Shown: positions 25,358 through 38,795, counted from the stretch's first letter. The stretch: DNA of 64,000 bases from Acanthacorydalis orientalis (GCA_034766995.1 CM068314.1:38150708-38214707); one strand, 5' to 3'. The notes: a model not told the origin generated them from the letters alone. Made by a program: numbers and translations.

Positions 25358-26235
25358 AACCTATATATGTGTATGCATGATTTAATCTATGAAACAACAT
25401 CTAAAATATGTTTTAACGATTAAATCAAGAAAACTTATTACTATTCAAATAACAGAAAAAATATCTCATATTAAACATGACAAAATTTACATAGTTAGCA
25501 CGTTGTACTCTTATCATGATTGCAAAAATTAATTTAGGTGCCTTTATCACGCGAAATGTAATCTATTGTACGCACAGTATGTTTATCGATTTCTGCTAAT
25601 TTGACATTCAAATATTGTAAAATTTATATGTTTGTCGTTTGCAATACTTTAATTAGAGGTAATAGCAAACGTTAACGGAACGAAAATGTAAAAATATGTT
25701 ACTGTGAATGAAAATAAAATCTTTATTAGTACAGCTAAACAAATGTTTTTATTTTCATTTAGTGAAACATTTTTCAATACTTTTTTTTAGACAAATATGA
25801 CAATGTATCATTACAATAACTGCATTTTTAAATCATTTATTAAATCTATTATTGAATAATTTGAATAAATTTAAATAATGAAAAATTGGATTCATACACG
25901 TTATTAAATAATTAATAATATCATTATTTCACCTGACAGTTTTCTTTATAAATTGTTTCATTTGGATACAAAAATAGCAATTTTAATATTTCTTATAAAA
26001 AAATATATTAATAGCCCAATGAAAATATAATTTGAATAAAAATTTAAAATAACATTTTGAAATTTATATAGTTAAAGAATGAAAAATTAACCATAAAAAT
26101 ATTAATTTCACTTTTCAATATTATTTTATAATAAAAGAATTTTTTCCTAAAAAAAATACTTTTTCAGGAGGTTTTATAAACATTTTTACAGTATTTTATT
26201 AATCAAAAATTATATTAACAGTTTCACGAATTATA
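24353..26235. other. Non-coding A/T-rich DNA
   Basis: A (CTAT)n then (TA)n tract lies at 24523-24579 and (TA)n at 25323-25355. The stretch 24840-25060 is of somewhat higher complexity, but nothing coding is recognised. Confidence 0.6.
24523..24579. repeat. (TATC)n(TA)n compound microsatellite
   Basis: Four to five TATC units pass into about 19 TA units. Confidence 0.92.
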
Positions 26236-26873
26236 TTAACAGCATGACTTTGGCTGCCAGCGGTTTTCGGCTAGATTCTGATGACGAGAGCGATGATAAT
26301 AACTTTGATGATCACCGTGAATGATTGGAAAGTGATTTTACTCAAAAAGTGCATAATTATAGAGGACAACCAGGAATACAGACAAAATCTTTAGATTTAA
26401 AGAATATAAAATCATGTTCACAATTCTTTATTGGAGAGACGATTTTATTGATACACTTGTTGCAAAGTCAAATAGATACTAATATTAAAACAAGAGCAGT
26501 AACAGTAGCATAACAAATAAAAGGAATGGTTGGACTGACACTAGTAATATAGAAATGAAAAAAAAATATATTGACCTTATCATTCTAACAGATTTTGTGA
26601 AAAAGTCTGAGAAAGATAATTACTGGTCTACAGATTCATTACTTCATACACAGATCTTCGGTGATACAATGAGCTGAAACAGATTCCATCAGATATGGAG
26701 ATAGTGGCACTTTAGCAATAATAATTTTAATACAATTAATGCGTAATTGTATAAACAATAATATTTATTCAATTAATGCGTTTTAAATCGGTTACTACCA
26801 CCTGAGCGACTGCGAAAAATGACCGCAGAAAACGTAAGTCGCGCATATGAACCGCCCGCCATGAAAGTGTTAA
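26236..26873 (+). mobile_element. Internally deleted piggyBac-like element
   Basis: The element is bounded by TTAA at 26236-26239 and 26870-26873, the obligate target duplication of piggyBac. The ends are imperfect inverted repeats: TTAACAGCATGACTTTGG... on the left and, reversed, TTAACACTTTCATGG... on the right, sharing a GGC-GGGC/GCC-GCGGTT core. Inside lies the N-terminal part of a decayed transposase and then a 160-base terminal segment. At 638 bp it is far shorter than an autonomous piggyBac, so most of the transposase, including the catalytic core, is deleted. Confidence 0.82.
26265..26713 (+). pseudogene. piggyBac transposase N-terminal relic
   Basis: An acidic start (FRLDSDDESDDNNFDD) is typical of piggyBac transposases. 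It is followed, through stops and frame changes, by IKGMVGLTL and then NYWSTDSLLHTQIFGDTMS and NRFHQIW. The last blocks match the conserved piggyBac region in which YW-ST-D and MSRNRF precede the first catalytic aspartate. Stops lie after FDDHR and inside the MS-NRF motif. The catalytic DDD domain is absent. Confidence 0.85.
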
Positions 26874-27787
26874 TAAATCGTTGTATGCTATACAAGTGTC
26901 ATGCAATTTGGTAATGCGACTAAACTATCAAATAATTATTTTCATTTTACAAATTCTCAGTTAATAATATTTGTATTATTGTAATTACGATTCAATTATT
27001 CGTCAAAAACTTCAATTTGTTCTTCAATGAATTCTTTTTTGAGCTTAGTAAAAATAATATATAAAAAATAGGTCAATGTATTACAAAAGTATCAAAATGA
27101 ATTTCAATTTATAAGTCTTGGAAGTTGTTATTCATTTTGTAATGAATATGACGAATTCGTATTATCAACTAGTATAAAAAAATATATTAAAACTACGATA
27201 CGTTCTATTTCCCAGTTTTACTGATAATGTATGCATTTTTTAAAAAAATTACACAGTGTATCAATAGTAGTTTCTGGTACTAGTTACTTCCACAAATAAA
27301 TTTTTTACTCTACAAATTAATATTTTTATTTAATTAAAAATATTCAATAATTGACTATTGATCTTTGTAATTGTGGTTCATTCCAATTTCGATAGAAATT
27401 CAATCATCTTTTAGCATTAGGGTATAGAAAGAAAATACTTGTTCGAACATTAAAGCTCTGAGGCTAGGGAAATATAAATTTGAAGGTATGCAATTAAGTG
27501 ATAAATAAATTTATGAAACAAAAATTGCATAGTGTAATTCATATTTTTTCAACATTGTTTTATAAAGAAAGAAAATACGGTTACTGGAGCATAGATAATA
27601 TCTTTAAAAAAATAAAATAATTTAAAAAATGTATTATTAATTAACGGGGATATACTGTATAAATATTCCTCAACTTTAAAATTAATGTTTCAAACTATTC
27701 AAAGTTTAATTAATCTGATCTTTTCTAAAAATTGATCTATTTTTCTAATTTTTTTTAAATTGAAAGTTTTTAGTGTATAAGAATGTG

Positions 27788-27813
27788 AATATATATGTAT
27801 GTATGTATGTATG

Positions 27814-27851
<38 letters not shown>

Positions 27852-27855
27852 TATG
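27788..27855. repeat. (TATG)n(TA)n microsatellite
   Basis: Four TATG units, then two TA blocks separated by one TATG. Confidence 0.9.
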
Positions 27856-28156
27856 CAGTTTCAGCTTTGTTAGTATAACATCTATATAAATATTTCAATG
27901 AGCAAAAAAATTAATAACGCATCGTTGCCCATATAAATCACTTAAGACAGACATAGGCATTTAACAAAACGTAAAATTTTTATGTGGTTTATCAAAACAA
28001 TATGTATTCTTTCACGAGTACCACTGTATTATGTAACTACTCTTAAACGTTAGAGGATATTTGAGCTCCCCTTATTTATCTTAAATCCATCAATTAAATT
28101 TGTCAAGAAACATTTCTTTTCTCTAATCTTCAATTGGAAATTTTTAAATACTCAAT

Positions 28157-28201
28157 CTCTCTCTCTATATACATATATATATATTTATATATACATATAT
28201 A

Positions 28202-28259
<58 letters not shown>
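28157..28259. repeat. (CT)/(TA)n compound microsatellite
   Basis: CTCTCTCTC just to the left is followed by interrupted TA and then about 28 pure TA units. Confidence 0.9.
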
Positions 28260-28261
<2 letters not shown>

Positions 28262-28303
28262 AGTTCTGTGCCTGATCTTGTTTCTACTTCACTAGACATA
28301 GTA

Positions 28304-28522
28304 CTAACCATTTGACCGCGAAAGGCGTATATATGAGCTCTCAGAAGTCTATTAATATACATGAAAGGCATATATATACTTTATATATAATGCCAAATTT
28401 ATTACATGTACATACAATTAGTATAAGGGCATGCACCAGCGGATCTCCGCGCTATCATGCGAATATCTCGTCGCACAATACTGATAGTTCTAGGTTACAG
28501 TGTACCTCAGTCAAAGGGTTAA
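28304..28522. mobile_element. piggyBac-type MITE (about 220 bp)
   Basis: The left end reads CTAACCATTTGACCGCGAAA (28304 onward). The right end, reversed, reads TTAACCCTTTGACTGAGG, with TTAA at 28519-28522. A TTAA target and a TTAACCCTTTG-type end are hallmarks of piggyBac-like elements; the left TTAA has decayed to CTAA. The interior holds an open frame without recognisable similarity. The end sequence differs from that of the 26.2-kb element, so this is a separate family. Confidence 0.6.
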
Positions 28523-28931
28523 TGTAATAAACATTTTATTTGTTTACTAAATTCATTGAATGTATTATTTGTAATTTGTTTAAACTATATTTTCTATTAC
28601 ATTTATATTCGAAATATAATTATTTGCTTTATATGTTATTGTATTTGGTACAATTCCATCATTTATAGTTTGTTATTCTTTTTTTATTGGCAATGTATCA
28701 CTAGGACATTGGCCATTTATGAATATAATCATAGTTATTCATTATTCTGTTACTATAAATACAATGTTTCATATGAAATACTCAGACAACAACGAAAAGA
28801 TGTACTAGTGATATAATATATTGTATATATTGTAGATAAATTATTGGTACAAGTTTTGTCGTTTGGTTGAACCTATTGCATTCGTTATTCTTGTGAAAAC
28901 ATAACATCTTTTTTAGTTAAAATTTTATTTA

Positions 28932-28972
<41 letters not shown>

Positions 28973-30269
28973 CATAATTTCTTATTTACATTTATATTAA
29001 AATTTGTGTATTCGTATGAAAAATGTCATTTCATTTATATACAAATTGTATATTTTCTTATTCGCGTCTAATATTAAAAAAGTAGCTATTAATTTTTACC
29101 CTGACAGTTGAAATAATATAACAAATTTAACAATTTATTCTAATAATATTTTTTATCGAAATCATTTTAAACGAGTTGTGAGTAATTTGAAAAACTAATT
29201 TATTTGATGTATTGTTATTTATACAAAGAAAATATGTAAATGTAAATATATAAGGAATACATGATATATACACATTTATTAAACTTTTGATTTATTATTA
29301 AATAGCAGGAAAACGAAATATTTGAATATGTTACTCATTTAATAATATCATACAAATGAATCTCCAACTTTCTGTTCATTAAAATAATTGTAAATCGAAA
29401 AAAGGAATTTATTATAAATATACATAAATATAAAAACGGTAAATTAAAAGTTAATTTAAATTAAATATGGTATCGTTTCTAACATAAAAAATAACTTTTA
29501 AATCAACAATTGACTAAAGTCGATATTTTTCTAAGTCTGTCAGTTTAAACTTTCTAATTTATTTAAATTTTAACTGTGTTACTATATTTTTTATTTTCAA
29601 ATAATTAATAAATACAACCTTATGTAGTTAACTGTGTCACCTGTCAGATGTAATTTTGACAACAATTTTCTGTTATTTTGTCGACTTCTACGACTAATGA
29701 CATTTAGAGATTATTTTAATACTCTATTGAACATGACGAGAGTGCTTACAGGGAAATTTCCAGTCTCACCGATTGACGCCTTTAACGTGATTTACCAGTT
29801 GACCTTATTTTGGAGTTTTAAACCAAACAATAATGAATGGAATGGCGGAGAATGAATGGAATTACTGATATATAATCTCAAAAAATATATGCCAGGAGAA
29901 ATAAATCGAGAGGATCTCAAGAAACTCTAATCAATTTCATTTTAATTCTAAGATTATTCACACTTTCTTTTATCTTTTCAGTCAAATAAAAAATTGAACT
30001 AACTAAAAAAATATGGATTAAAAATCTATTTCATATCAGTTTATTAAATAATAATTTGTATATAAAGGTAAATTAAATGCTAAATGAAATGCCTTTTTTC
30101 CATTTGTAATTTTGACATTTGTTCATTGAAGGTAGAACAAAAAATTAGAATCTTTGGGATAGTTAAAAGCTAATTTCTTAAAAAGATTAGCTGCATCTAC
30201 GTTAACTATTTGAGGAGATACTGGTCTTTTTTATTGTTTTTTATTATGAAACAAGAAGTTACCATTAAG

Positions 30270-30414
30270 TAATAGCTATTATAATTTCTAATTATAATAG
30301 CTATTATAATTAGGAATAATTATAATTAGGAGCTCTTATATTATATTTAGGAGCTATTATAATTATATTATATAAAGTAATAGCTATTATAATTCCTAAC
30401 TATAATAGCTGTTA
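30270..30414. repeat. Two palindromic repeats with AGCTATTATAATT motif
   Basis: 30270-30306 is a perfect palindrome with 17-nt arms (TAATAGCTATTATAATT and its reverse complement) around TCT. 30378-30414 is a second copy with two mismatches around CCT. About 40 nt are shared at a 108-base period, and a partial motif lies between them at 30351-30364. A transposon footprint or a replication-slippage product is possible; the function is unknown. Confidence 0.85.
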
Positions 30415-31073
30415 CATAATTTCTACTTTTAATTTTATTATAATCCGAAATACCATTTATGATTAGAAAAGTCGATTACTTCATGGCTTCTTTATCTCAA
30501 TATATGTAACAGTTGATAATCTATACTATAAATTATTTGAAACAATTCAAGCTTTCAGAATAACTGATCATGATTGAAACATATTCCAAACTATCTGAAT
30601 TTTCCTGAATGCCTTCAAATATGTTTGAACGAAAATAGTAGATAATTTAATTCTAATTATAAGAAATGCGGTATAAAATACGAATAAATATAATTATTAC
30701 TGGTATGTGATTGAAGTGAAAGTTACACGCACACACACACATGCACATATGTAATATAAATAATTATGTAATATTTTCATATCAATAATATTGATTAATG
30801 ACTGTGACTAACTATTAATGATATTTGTTAGTTATTAGAGAAATTCTTTTCAAGTTTCATTTAATGGTAATAAATGAACTTTAATAAGAGTTTTTTGTAT
30901 ATTTTTTATGATTCTTTTTAATATATATTCCCAGAAAAGTAATTATTGGTGTTTATTTTGAAAAAAAATCGTATTTCTGCAATATGACAAAAGTTCTTAA
31001 GTATATTTTCAACAAATTTAAATTGAAAATTAATTACATTTTTGGTAAATATTCTATGACAAAAATTATAATC

Positions 31074-31075
<2 letters not shown>

Positions 31076-31131
<56 letters not shown>

Positions 31132-31134
31132 TAT
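31076..31134. repeat. (TA)n microsatellite
   Basis: About 26 uninterrupted TA units, ending in a TGCATA. Confidence 0.9.
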
Positions 31135-31605
31135 ATTCCATGAAAAAAGGTTTATTTCGATCTATATTACATAAAACCTATTCATGTTAATTCTCCAAAT
31201 TATTAAAAAAGTGCGATAAAAAATAATATAGTTTTTAAACGCATTTTATGAAAAAATCTACCACTGGTTCATTGAGTTTTTTTTGTGAAATGAAAATTAT
31301 TAAGCTGCGAAATGAAATACTGTAGTAATTATGTAAATTTTTTCACTTAATGGTATAAAACAGGTCTGATGTTCGAATTTTTACTAATTAAGTTCTTTGT
31401 TCACTCAGTGAGGATGAATTCTAAAAAAAACATTTATAAATCAATAACGACATCAGTTACATGTTTTGAATAAATTATTCATAGCCATATCTAAAGGATT
31501 TATATTGCTAAGTCATATTTGTTTTCAAATTCAGTTTAAAATTAGGGAATTAATTCTGTCAACTTTCATTATTAAATAATAAAATTTTATCAGACAGCTT
31601 TATCA

Positions 31606-31637
<32 letters not shown>

Positions 31638-33162
31638 CCACTTCTGCTTTTATTACTTTTTATTATTTAAACAAATTATTATTAAAGTTAATATACGTTC
31701 AAATATGTATATTTTTTATTGTTAAACCTTTATATATATACAATTTTTATATATTACATTTTTATTTGTTAAATTTTTAATTTCTAATTAAAGTTTAGTA
31801 TTCATGAGTAATTAATATTTAATCAATAGTTCAGAAGCATTATTAATATTAAAAGTAAACTAGAAATTAATCAAACGATATTTTTAGTTAGAGATATGTA
31901 CAATTCGGTGATAAAGTTTATTGAAAACTTAAGCCTGATTTTCATAAAACAAGTATATGTATAAATAATTTTAAAATAAGTTTTATATAAAAATTATACC
32001 AATTTTATAGAAATAAAATAAAAATCCATTTTATAGTAGCATTTTTTTTAAAGTCAGACTGTAAAATGATAAATATCCAAAAAATAAGATAATAATAAAC
32101 TTTATTTTTGGAATTTGATGGTATTTTATTTCATTAAGGTAAAAAATTCATTGAAAATAAAGTTATAATGGATATTGGAACAAATAAGAATCAGTTTGAA
32201 AACATAATTCATCAGGTTTCGTAAAGCAGATTTTCATATCACTTATAGAAACTAATCAAGATGTTCCCTGGCATATGATGTATTATCAGTTTAATTTAAA
32301 AATAAATTATGCAACATAATTTGAGAAACCTCAAAAATATTGTAAATATCAAACAAAACTGTATTTTTAAATATACTGAAACTTGAATGTACTTTTAAAT
32401 GTACTGAATAGTCAAAAAAAGGACGTATGGGTGGCGCATAATTGAACGGAAAAAGCAGTCAAATTTCTGCTAGTAATTTTTATTAATATGTCACAAAATG
32501 GAATTTACTTTGAATATATTAACATCAAGTGATATAAGTAAATGTAATATAATAATATTAAATAAAAACTTTCTAACGGTCTATCATCGTAAACAATCTC
32601 AAAACTATATGATATCTTAGAAATATCATTATGTGTTCGGTGGTATTATGAAGAAATTTCTTTTATTAAGAACTTCTACCAGACGATAAAACAGTTGATT
32701 TAGAAAAATAATATTTAGAAACATATAATCCGAAAGCAGCAGTTGTGCGGTTTGTAGTACCATTATATTGTTTCATAGGGGACGCAGTGAATATTCGTAG
32801 TGATTGTTGAACACAGAGACCAATGGCATAAGCAGTTGCAAAAGATATAATATAAAAAAACATTCATAAACAGAAAAGAAACTTGTTTATTAAAATAGAG
32901 TCAAAGATTACACGACTAAAACACCATTCATCTTTATAGACCCTATAAGTAAGGCAGCTAGAGAAGAACTTGATCATTCATTCAACATACTTATGTGACA
33001 TGATTACTCTCATTAGCGAGCATATTTCATAAGTTTAAAAATCATAAGAAACTAAAAATGCATGAATTAATTTTTTTTAATTGAATTAATCAGCTTTTTA
33101 TTAGAAAGCAAGCGATTATTGATTGAAACAGAAATAAAGAAAATCAAATTAATATTTTTAAT

Positions 33163-33201
<39 letters not shown>

Positions 33202-33324
33202 AAAAATATTTTTAAAATTATATTCAGGAAAAAAATATCATTGTATATATAAAACCTATTAAGTTATTATTAGACTGTATCCTAATATCAATTCATTATA
33301 ATGAGTTTATTTTTTCTTTTATGT

Positions 33325-33328
<4 letters not shown>

Positions 33329-33415
<87 letters not shown>
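33329..33415. repeat. (TA)n microsatellite, one interruption
   Basis: Two TA blocks of about 20 units each, separated by TATG. Confidence 0.9.
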
Positions 33416-33418
<3 letters not shown>

Positions 33419-33819
33419 GATGTTGTAAACAACATATAAAGAATGATAAAATTGAATTTCTTTTTCTTTAAAATCTTAAAAAATGAAAGTCAGCCAATTA
33501 AAAAATGTGAATATTCAAATTTTAATTATCGAATTCGTTTGCTTTCAAAGTCATTTTTCACTTATTTACCTAACTGTACGATAGTAGTGTTCATGTGAAA
33601 TTATTAATTTGTTCATTATTACATCTTTTCAAGAAGAGATGGTTCAGACTAAGCAAAAAAAAAGATATTGGAGAAATTCTCTGCGATTTGTAATAGCACA
33701 CTACAGTAACATCGATTATACAGGATAATCAGCATTACGATACTATCAATTAATATTGCTCTTTATAAATTATAGTAAATATAGGTACAAAAACCAACAT
33801 GTATATGTGTCTTTTTACT

Positions 33820-33830
33820 TATATACATAT

Positions 33831-33861
<31 letters not shown>

Positions 33862-33874
33862 TATATATATATAT
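33820..33874. repeat. (TACA)/(CA)/(TA) compound repeat
   Basis: TACATA units lead into about ten CA units and then a TA run. Confidence 0.88.
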
Positions 33875-34016
33875 TCATTTTTAACAATTCTAATGTTATT
33901 AAGCTATCAATTTAAATCATCTAATTTACTTGATATTTACTGAGTTATTCTTATAAATACACTCACATGAAATAATTACTTATGTTCGTTGTATCTTAAT
34001 TATGTGTACTGTAATT

Positions 34017-34058
<42 letters not shown>

Positions 34059-34205
34059 CATACAAATTGTTAAAAAAAATTAGAAAAATATTGTAAATTA
34101 TTTAAAAAACTATAAAATACTATGAAGAAAATAGTATTAAAAATATTAATAAATCAAAACGTAAAAAAAATATATAGATTAATTACAGGCGGTGACATAA
34201 TAATA

Positions 34206-34271
34206 ATTTCATTGATTTACAGCATCAATTATTAATTATATTATTTTGAAAAATATATAAATCAATGAAAT
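34206..34271. repeat. Inverted repeat with 14-nt perfect arms
   Basis: ATTTCATTGATTTA at 34206-34219 and its exact reverse complement at 34258-34271, with a 38-nt A/T-rich loop. The outer bases pair partly as well. It may be a tiny foldback element. Confidence 0.6.
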
Positions 34272-34450
34272 ATTTACGTTATTACATACACAGGATATTG
34301 TTTTCATATCATTGAAAATTTAAATTAATTAAAATTTAACGCAATACACTGACCATAACAAATTGCATTTACATGAGAAGATAATAACATTTATCACCAT
34401 TATATAATACCCGAACACATACATAGGCACAGATAGCCTTTCGCATTATT

Positions 34451-34451
34451 G

Positions 34452-34506
<55 letters not shown>
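34451..34506. repeat. (TA)n microsatellite
   Basis: TATG lead-in and then about 26 TA units. Confidence 0.9.
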
Positions 34507-34512
<6 letters not shown>

Positions 34513-34973
34513 GAAATAAATAAATGTTGTGTGATTTCAATTATAAATTAATATCTATTATTTTTCATGTTTTATCATGTAAAAACAATATGTCATTTAA
34601 ATTAGCTGTTTCAGATTAGGAACGGAAGATTATCACATATAATTTATTATTGTTACTATTAATTGTCTGCAAATTTAAACTTATATACATATGTTGCGTG
34701 AAATACATTTCATCTGTAAAACAATCATACAGTTTTGTATCTATAATAATTTAGTTGTAAATAGTTGATTATGACATATAATGACATAACATTAATTTGT
34801 CTTTACACTAATTATATTATATTCCAAAATAACATTTTTAAAAATTATTAAGCTGGAATTATTAAGAAAATTATTAAATAGAAATAAAAATTTATCAATA
34901 ACTATATTAATTGCCTTAAATCATTTTTTTCGTGATGTTTCCCTGTACTTATTGTTCTATATATTTCTTCTAT

Positions 34974-34976
<3 letters not shown>

Positions 34977-35066
<90 letters not shown>

Positions 35067-35067
35067 A
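34977..35067. repeat. (TA)n microsatellite, very long
   Basis: Over 40 TA units with a single C interruption near 35042, one of the longest tracts here. Confidence 0.92.
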
Positions 35068-35529
35068 AGATATATCTAAAAATATGTATACAAGTATGTA
35101 ATAGTATAAATTATAAAAATACTAATATCTTTATTAGTAATGCAATTATTAATTTTCGTTTAAATCTATAGCTAAATCTTAACGTATAGATTACCAAAAT
35201 GCAGTAGAGATAATTAAGTTAAATAGTACTGCTTCTGTGAACTATGTTATAAATTACAAGCTAAGGGTAACTTTAGTGTAAAATCTGATTATTATAGTTA
35301 CAGACACGACAGAAATGCAAGTTAAGATAATCAACTCTGTCTGACATACAAACATTATTATTTCATCTCAAATAAATGATGCTTATTATCTTAAACTGTC
35401 TACTTTTTAATTATATATTTAATTGGGATAATTTGTCTTAATTTTCGTATATAAAAATGATTTTATACCAATATCATATCATTTTACTAAATGACGACTA
35501 AAATTATTTAATGAAGTAAATAAATGTGA

Positions 35530-35571
<42 letters not shown>

Positions 35572-36802
35572 CTATATAAAAATAAAATTCAAACGGATAG
35601 AACAAAATATTTAAGGATCGCAAGTAACCCTATGCGGTTCACTGCGCTTTAGACATTCAATGAAAGTTTAAACCAGTGTAAATCACTTTCATCGTCTAGA
35701 CTGTTTGATTGTCGTGACTATTTGAGAATGAAAACTATGAGTATTCAATTAAAGTCTAAAGAAGAGTTATGCAGTGGAATTATCTGGGAGGAATAAACAA
35801 TTCTCTCATTACATATTTAACATCGTTCTGCTGTTATGTTTTTAATTAAAATATTAATATAAATAGTTTTTTTTACAAAGTAACTAATTTTATACGTATT
35901 AATATATTATACATGATTTTACAATTTATAAATTATTTAAAAAATGTAAAAATTTCTTTAAATATATAGCAACTAAATTTATAATTTGATATCATTTAAC
36001 AAATATCAAATCCAATCTAAGTAAAAGTGAAATTTCCGAACATTAAATTATAACATACGTTACTATTATAAAATGATTATTTTCGAAAATTTAATTTTCA
36101 ATAGAATAATTTTACAACACAAGGGATTATAAACAAGAAAAAAGATTTGAAATTAAAAATTATATAAAATGTTATTCTTAAATTGGTTCACTTGTAATAG
36201 ATGTATAAGAATTGATTGTGAATAAGTATTTTTTTCTCATCTAAACAGAATATATATATATATATACAATACACTATTATAAAAAAATCATATTGTGCAA
36301 ATCATATGTAAATTTATTATACGTAGAATTGGTTAACATAGAAAATTAATATCTTCTATTTCACAATTTTTTTCTGATAAAAGTATTCAACAATTTATTA
36401 TTGATAATTTTGGTTATACATAAGTTTATGATCGTTTCAATAGTAATTTAATTTTCCTGAAAGCTGTAAGACACAAAAGTTTTCGAATTTTTCTTAAAGG
36501 TATAAAAATAATGAAAATAGCTTGTCCTACACGAATTTTAGTGTACTCTATTACGAAATTTTACGAATACGTGATTATGTTAGAAATCATAAAATTTATG
36601 TAATATAAATTTAAATAATGGACATAAGCATGTCAGTGAAACACGTCTTATGACCACAATTAAACTACTCGTTAAACGTGTTGTCTTAGGTCCATTACGA
36701 TAGAAGCTTTTATAATATGATGACATCATTTTCATAAACTAAAGCTATAAACATTAGCTAGACCCACGTTACTTGCATCCAACTTACTATTGTATTTATA
36801 CA

Positions 36803-36803
<1 letters not shown>

Positions 36804-36870
<67 letters not shown>
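36804..36870. repeat. (TA)n microsatellite
   Basis: About 33 uninterrupted TA units. Confidence 0.92.
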
Positions 36871-36872
<2 letters not shown>

Positions 36873-37301
36873 CTTGCTAAAGAGGTATAAAGCTTTGAAA
36901 GTGACGCATAATATTACATATATTTAGTACTCACATATGCGAGATGTCTTTTGTTGTAATAATAGGGTGTTTCAGAGACAGTCATTGCATATTGCTTGAC
37001 TTCCGTTTGAGCGTGACGTCATATGGATTTATGAAGTATAGTAGAATATTGTCCTTGTTGAAACAAGATACTTTATTTAGATACGTATATATGAGAAGCT
37101 AAGGTAAGAATTTCGAAATAAAGTATAATGTTAAAAGTTTTCAAAAAGAGCAATTCTCAAATAGAACAGCTTTGAAGTTCTTAGTTGTGTTTATACATGT
37201 CTTTTTATTTTAAGTATTCTATATCACGTTGTGTTTGATGGTTGAGTTATATCAGACAGTTTTGAAATAAAATACAGTAGAAATACGTAAAGCTCACCCA
37301 T

Positions 37302-37336
<35 letters not shown>

Positions 37337-38389
37337 CATCTGTGCATGTAACTATTCATAATAATAATAAATACATTATATAAATATAACAAGATTGTAT
37401 TTACAAATTCATACAATTTAATAAGCGTTCATGTGTAAAAATATTATTAAACAGTTATTGAATATATTAAAATTGAATTTTGTTGCAAACATTAAAACAA
37501 TGATAATAATTTTTAATACTATTCGTATTAATATTATACCTCTTTACGATACCTAAAAGAAACTTTTTTGACGTAAATTATCTATTTAGACTAATTAATC
37601 TAGATTAATTTTAGTTTATTAAAGCCACACTTAATTTTTCATTTGTAGGAAAATGCCAGTGTAGGTAAAATGATTAAATGAAAGTTACTATGGTAGTTTT
37701 TATATAATAACATTTTTACATTTTTATAAAAACATATTTTTTCAGTGTTATGAAAAAAAAATTTTATTCCACATTGGAAAATTTAAAGTTATATACTGTT
37801 TGGTTGACAAAATGAAAACCAGTCCAAGTGGATTTTTTGCTGTCAATAAGTGTTTTTTTTTAATCTTGTATCTATTTTTTTTATTTTTATCTACGGTAGG
37901 ATGTTGAAATGATAATAAAATTTTATTCTTTTCTGAAATAAAAAAGAATATTTATCAAAAATATAAAAATAATAAATATTGTGAAGGTGTTACAATAGTA
38001 ACAATAACTCGACTATAAATATTTCACTTTTTATTTTCTGCGTAACATTTTAAATGCCACGTTTAGATAGTCAAAATTAGAATTTGTTAAACATCGCTAG
38101 AGCTGTCATCTTTTCATACCTCTCCACAGTGAACAACATTTGAAACATTAATTAACTTTTCTCCATCAATAAAACTTGTATTGGTATCATGTTAGAAAAT
38201 TTATAGATTTTTTAATAGAAGCTTTTATTTTTAAGAGAATTTGTTTTATAATTTCATTAGGCTAATAAAGTCAATAGAACATGAAGAGATCAATAAATTA
38301 AATATCAATATTTTTATTTTTTAACATACAGTAGTTTCTTTTCTTGTCACTAAGAAACAAATTATAAATCATGTCATGTGTTATGTGGT

Positions 38390-38426
<37 letters not shown>

Positions 38427-38434
38427 CAAGAAGA

Positions 38435-38690
38435 GTAAAGAGTCTGAAATGAAAATGGAGAAGACCTATTGCAAGTGAAGATAATCGATGGACAACAGAA
38501 AGTATTAACTAGGAACCAAGAAAAATAAAAAGACCAAGAAAGAGACTAATGAATAGCTGAGGATAAGGAAATTAAAAATGGCATTGGAAGTCAATGAAAA
38601 AGAGAGGTATTCAATCGCACAAAATGAAAAATCATGGCAGTGGCTTCTATCCAGTAGTCGATTAATAGAAGCTGATGATGATTATGGTTG
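38435..38690 (+). mobile_element. LINE 3'-end fragment (non-LTR retrotransposon)
   Basis: Across frame changes and stops the + strand reads KRPRKRLM, then WHWKSMKKRG, then EKSWQWLLSSSRLIEADDD. Many insect non-LTR Pol proteins end with a basic GRPRxRW block followed by a W-x-x-x-A-x-DR-x-x-W block, and the stretch continues into a (GAT)-rich tail (GCTGATGATGATTATGG) of the kind found at LINE 3' ends. The reverse transcriptase domain is absent. The clade (RTE, Jockey, CR1 type) cannot be decided. Confidence 0.5.
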
Positions 38691-38751
38691 GTTGATTATT
38701 GGTGTTTTAGGGCACATCGACAGCTAAGGTTATTAGCGTTCGAGATGTTGT

Positions 38752-38795
<44 letters not shown>

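Larger units (their letters stand above)
26874..28303. other. Non-coding A/T-rich DNA
   Basis: Contains part of a dispersed repeat (27279-27320, related to 40493-40540), a (TATG)/(TA) tract at 27788-27855 and the long tract at 28157-28259. No gene seen. Confidence 0.6.
28523..38434. other. Long non-coding repeat-rich stretch
   Basis: TA tracts lie at about 28933-28969, 31076-31134, 31610-31636, 33168-33198, 33329-33415, 33820-33874, 34020-34056, 34451-34506, 34977-35067, 35532-35570, 36804-36870, 37299-37338 and 38389-38426. Open frames at 29634-29855 and 32666-32863 (minus) show no recognisable motif. Palindromic repeats lie at 30270-30414 and an inverted repeat at 34206-34271. A TGACGTCA palindrome lies at 37014-37021. 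No gene is supported. Confidence 0.6.

Noticed and set aside
32666..32863. 65-codon minus-strand open frame in a slightly GC-richer patch
   Set aside because: Neither strand gave a recognisable motif, and there is no splice or promoter context.
37014..37021. TGACGTCA, a perfect CRE-like palindrome
   Set aside because: A single 8-mer with no nearby gene; expected occasionally by chance.
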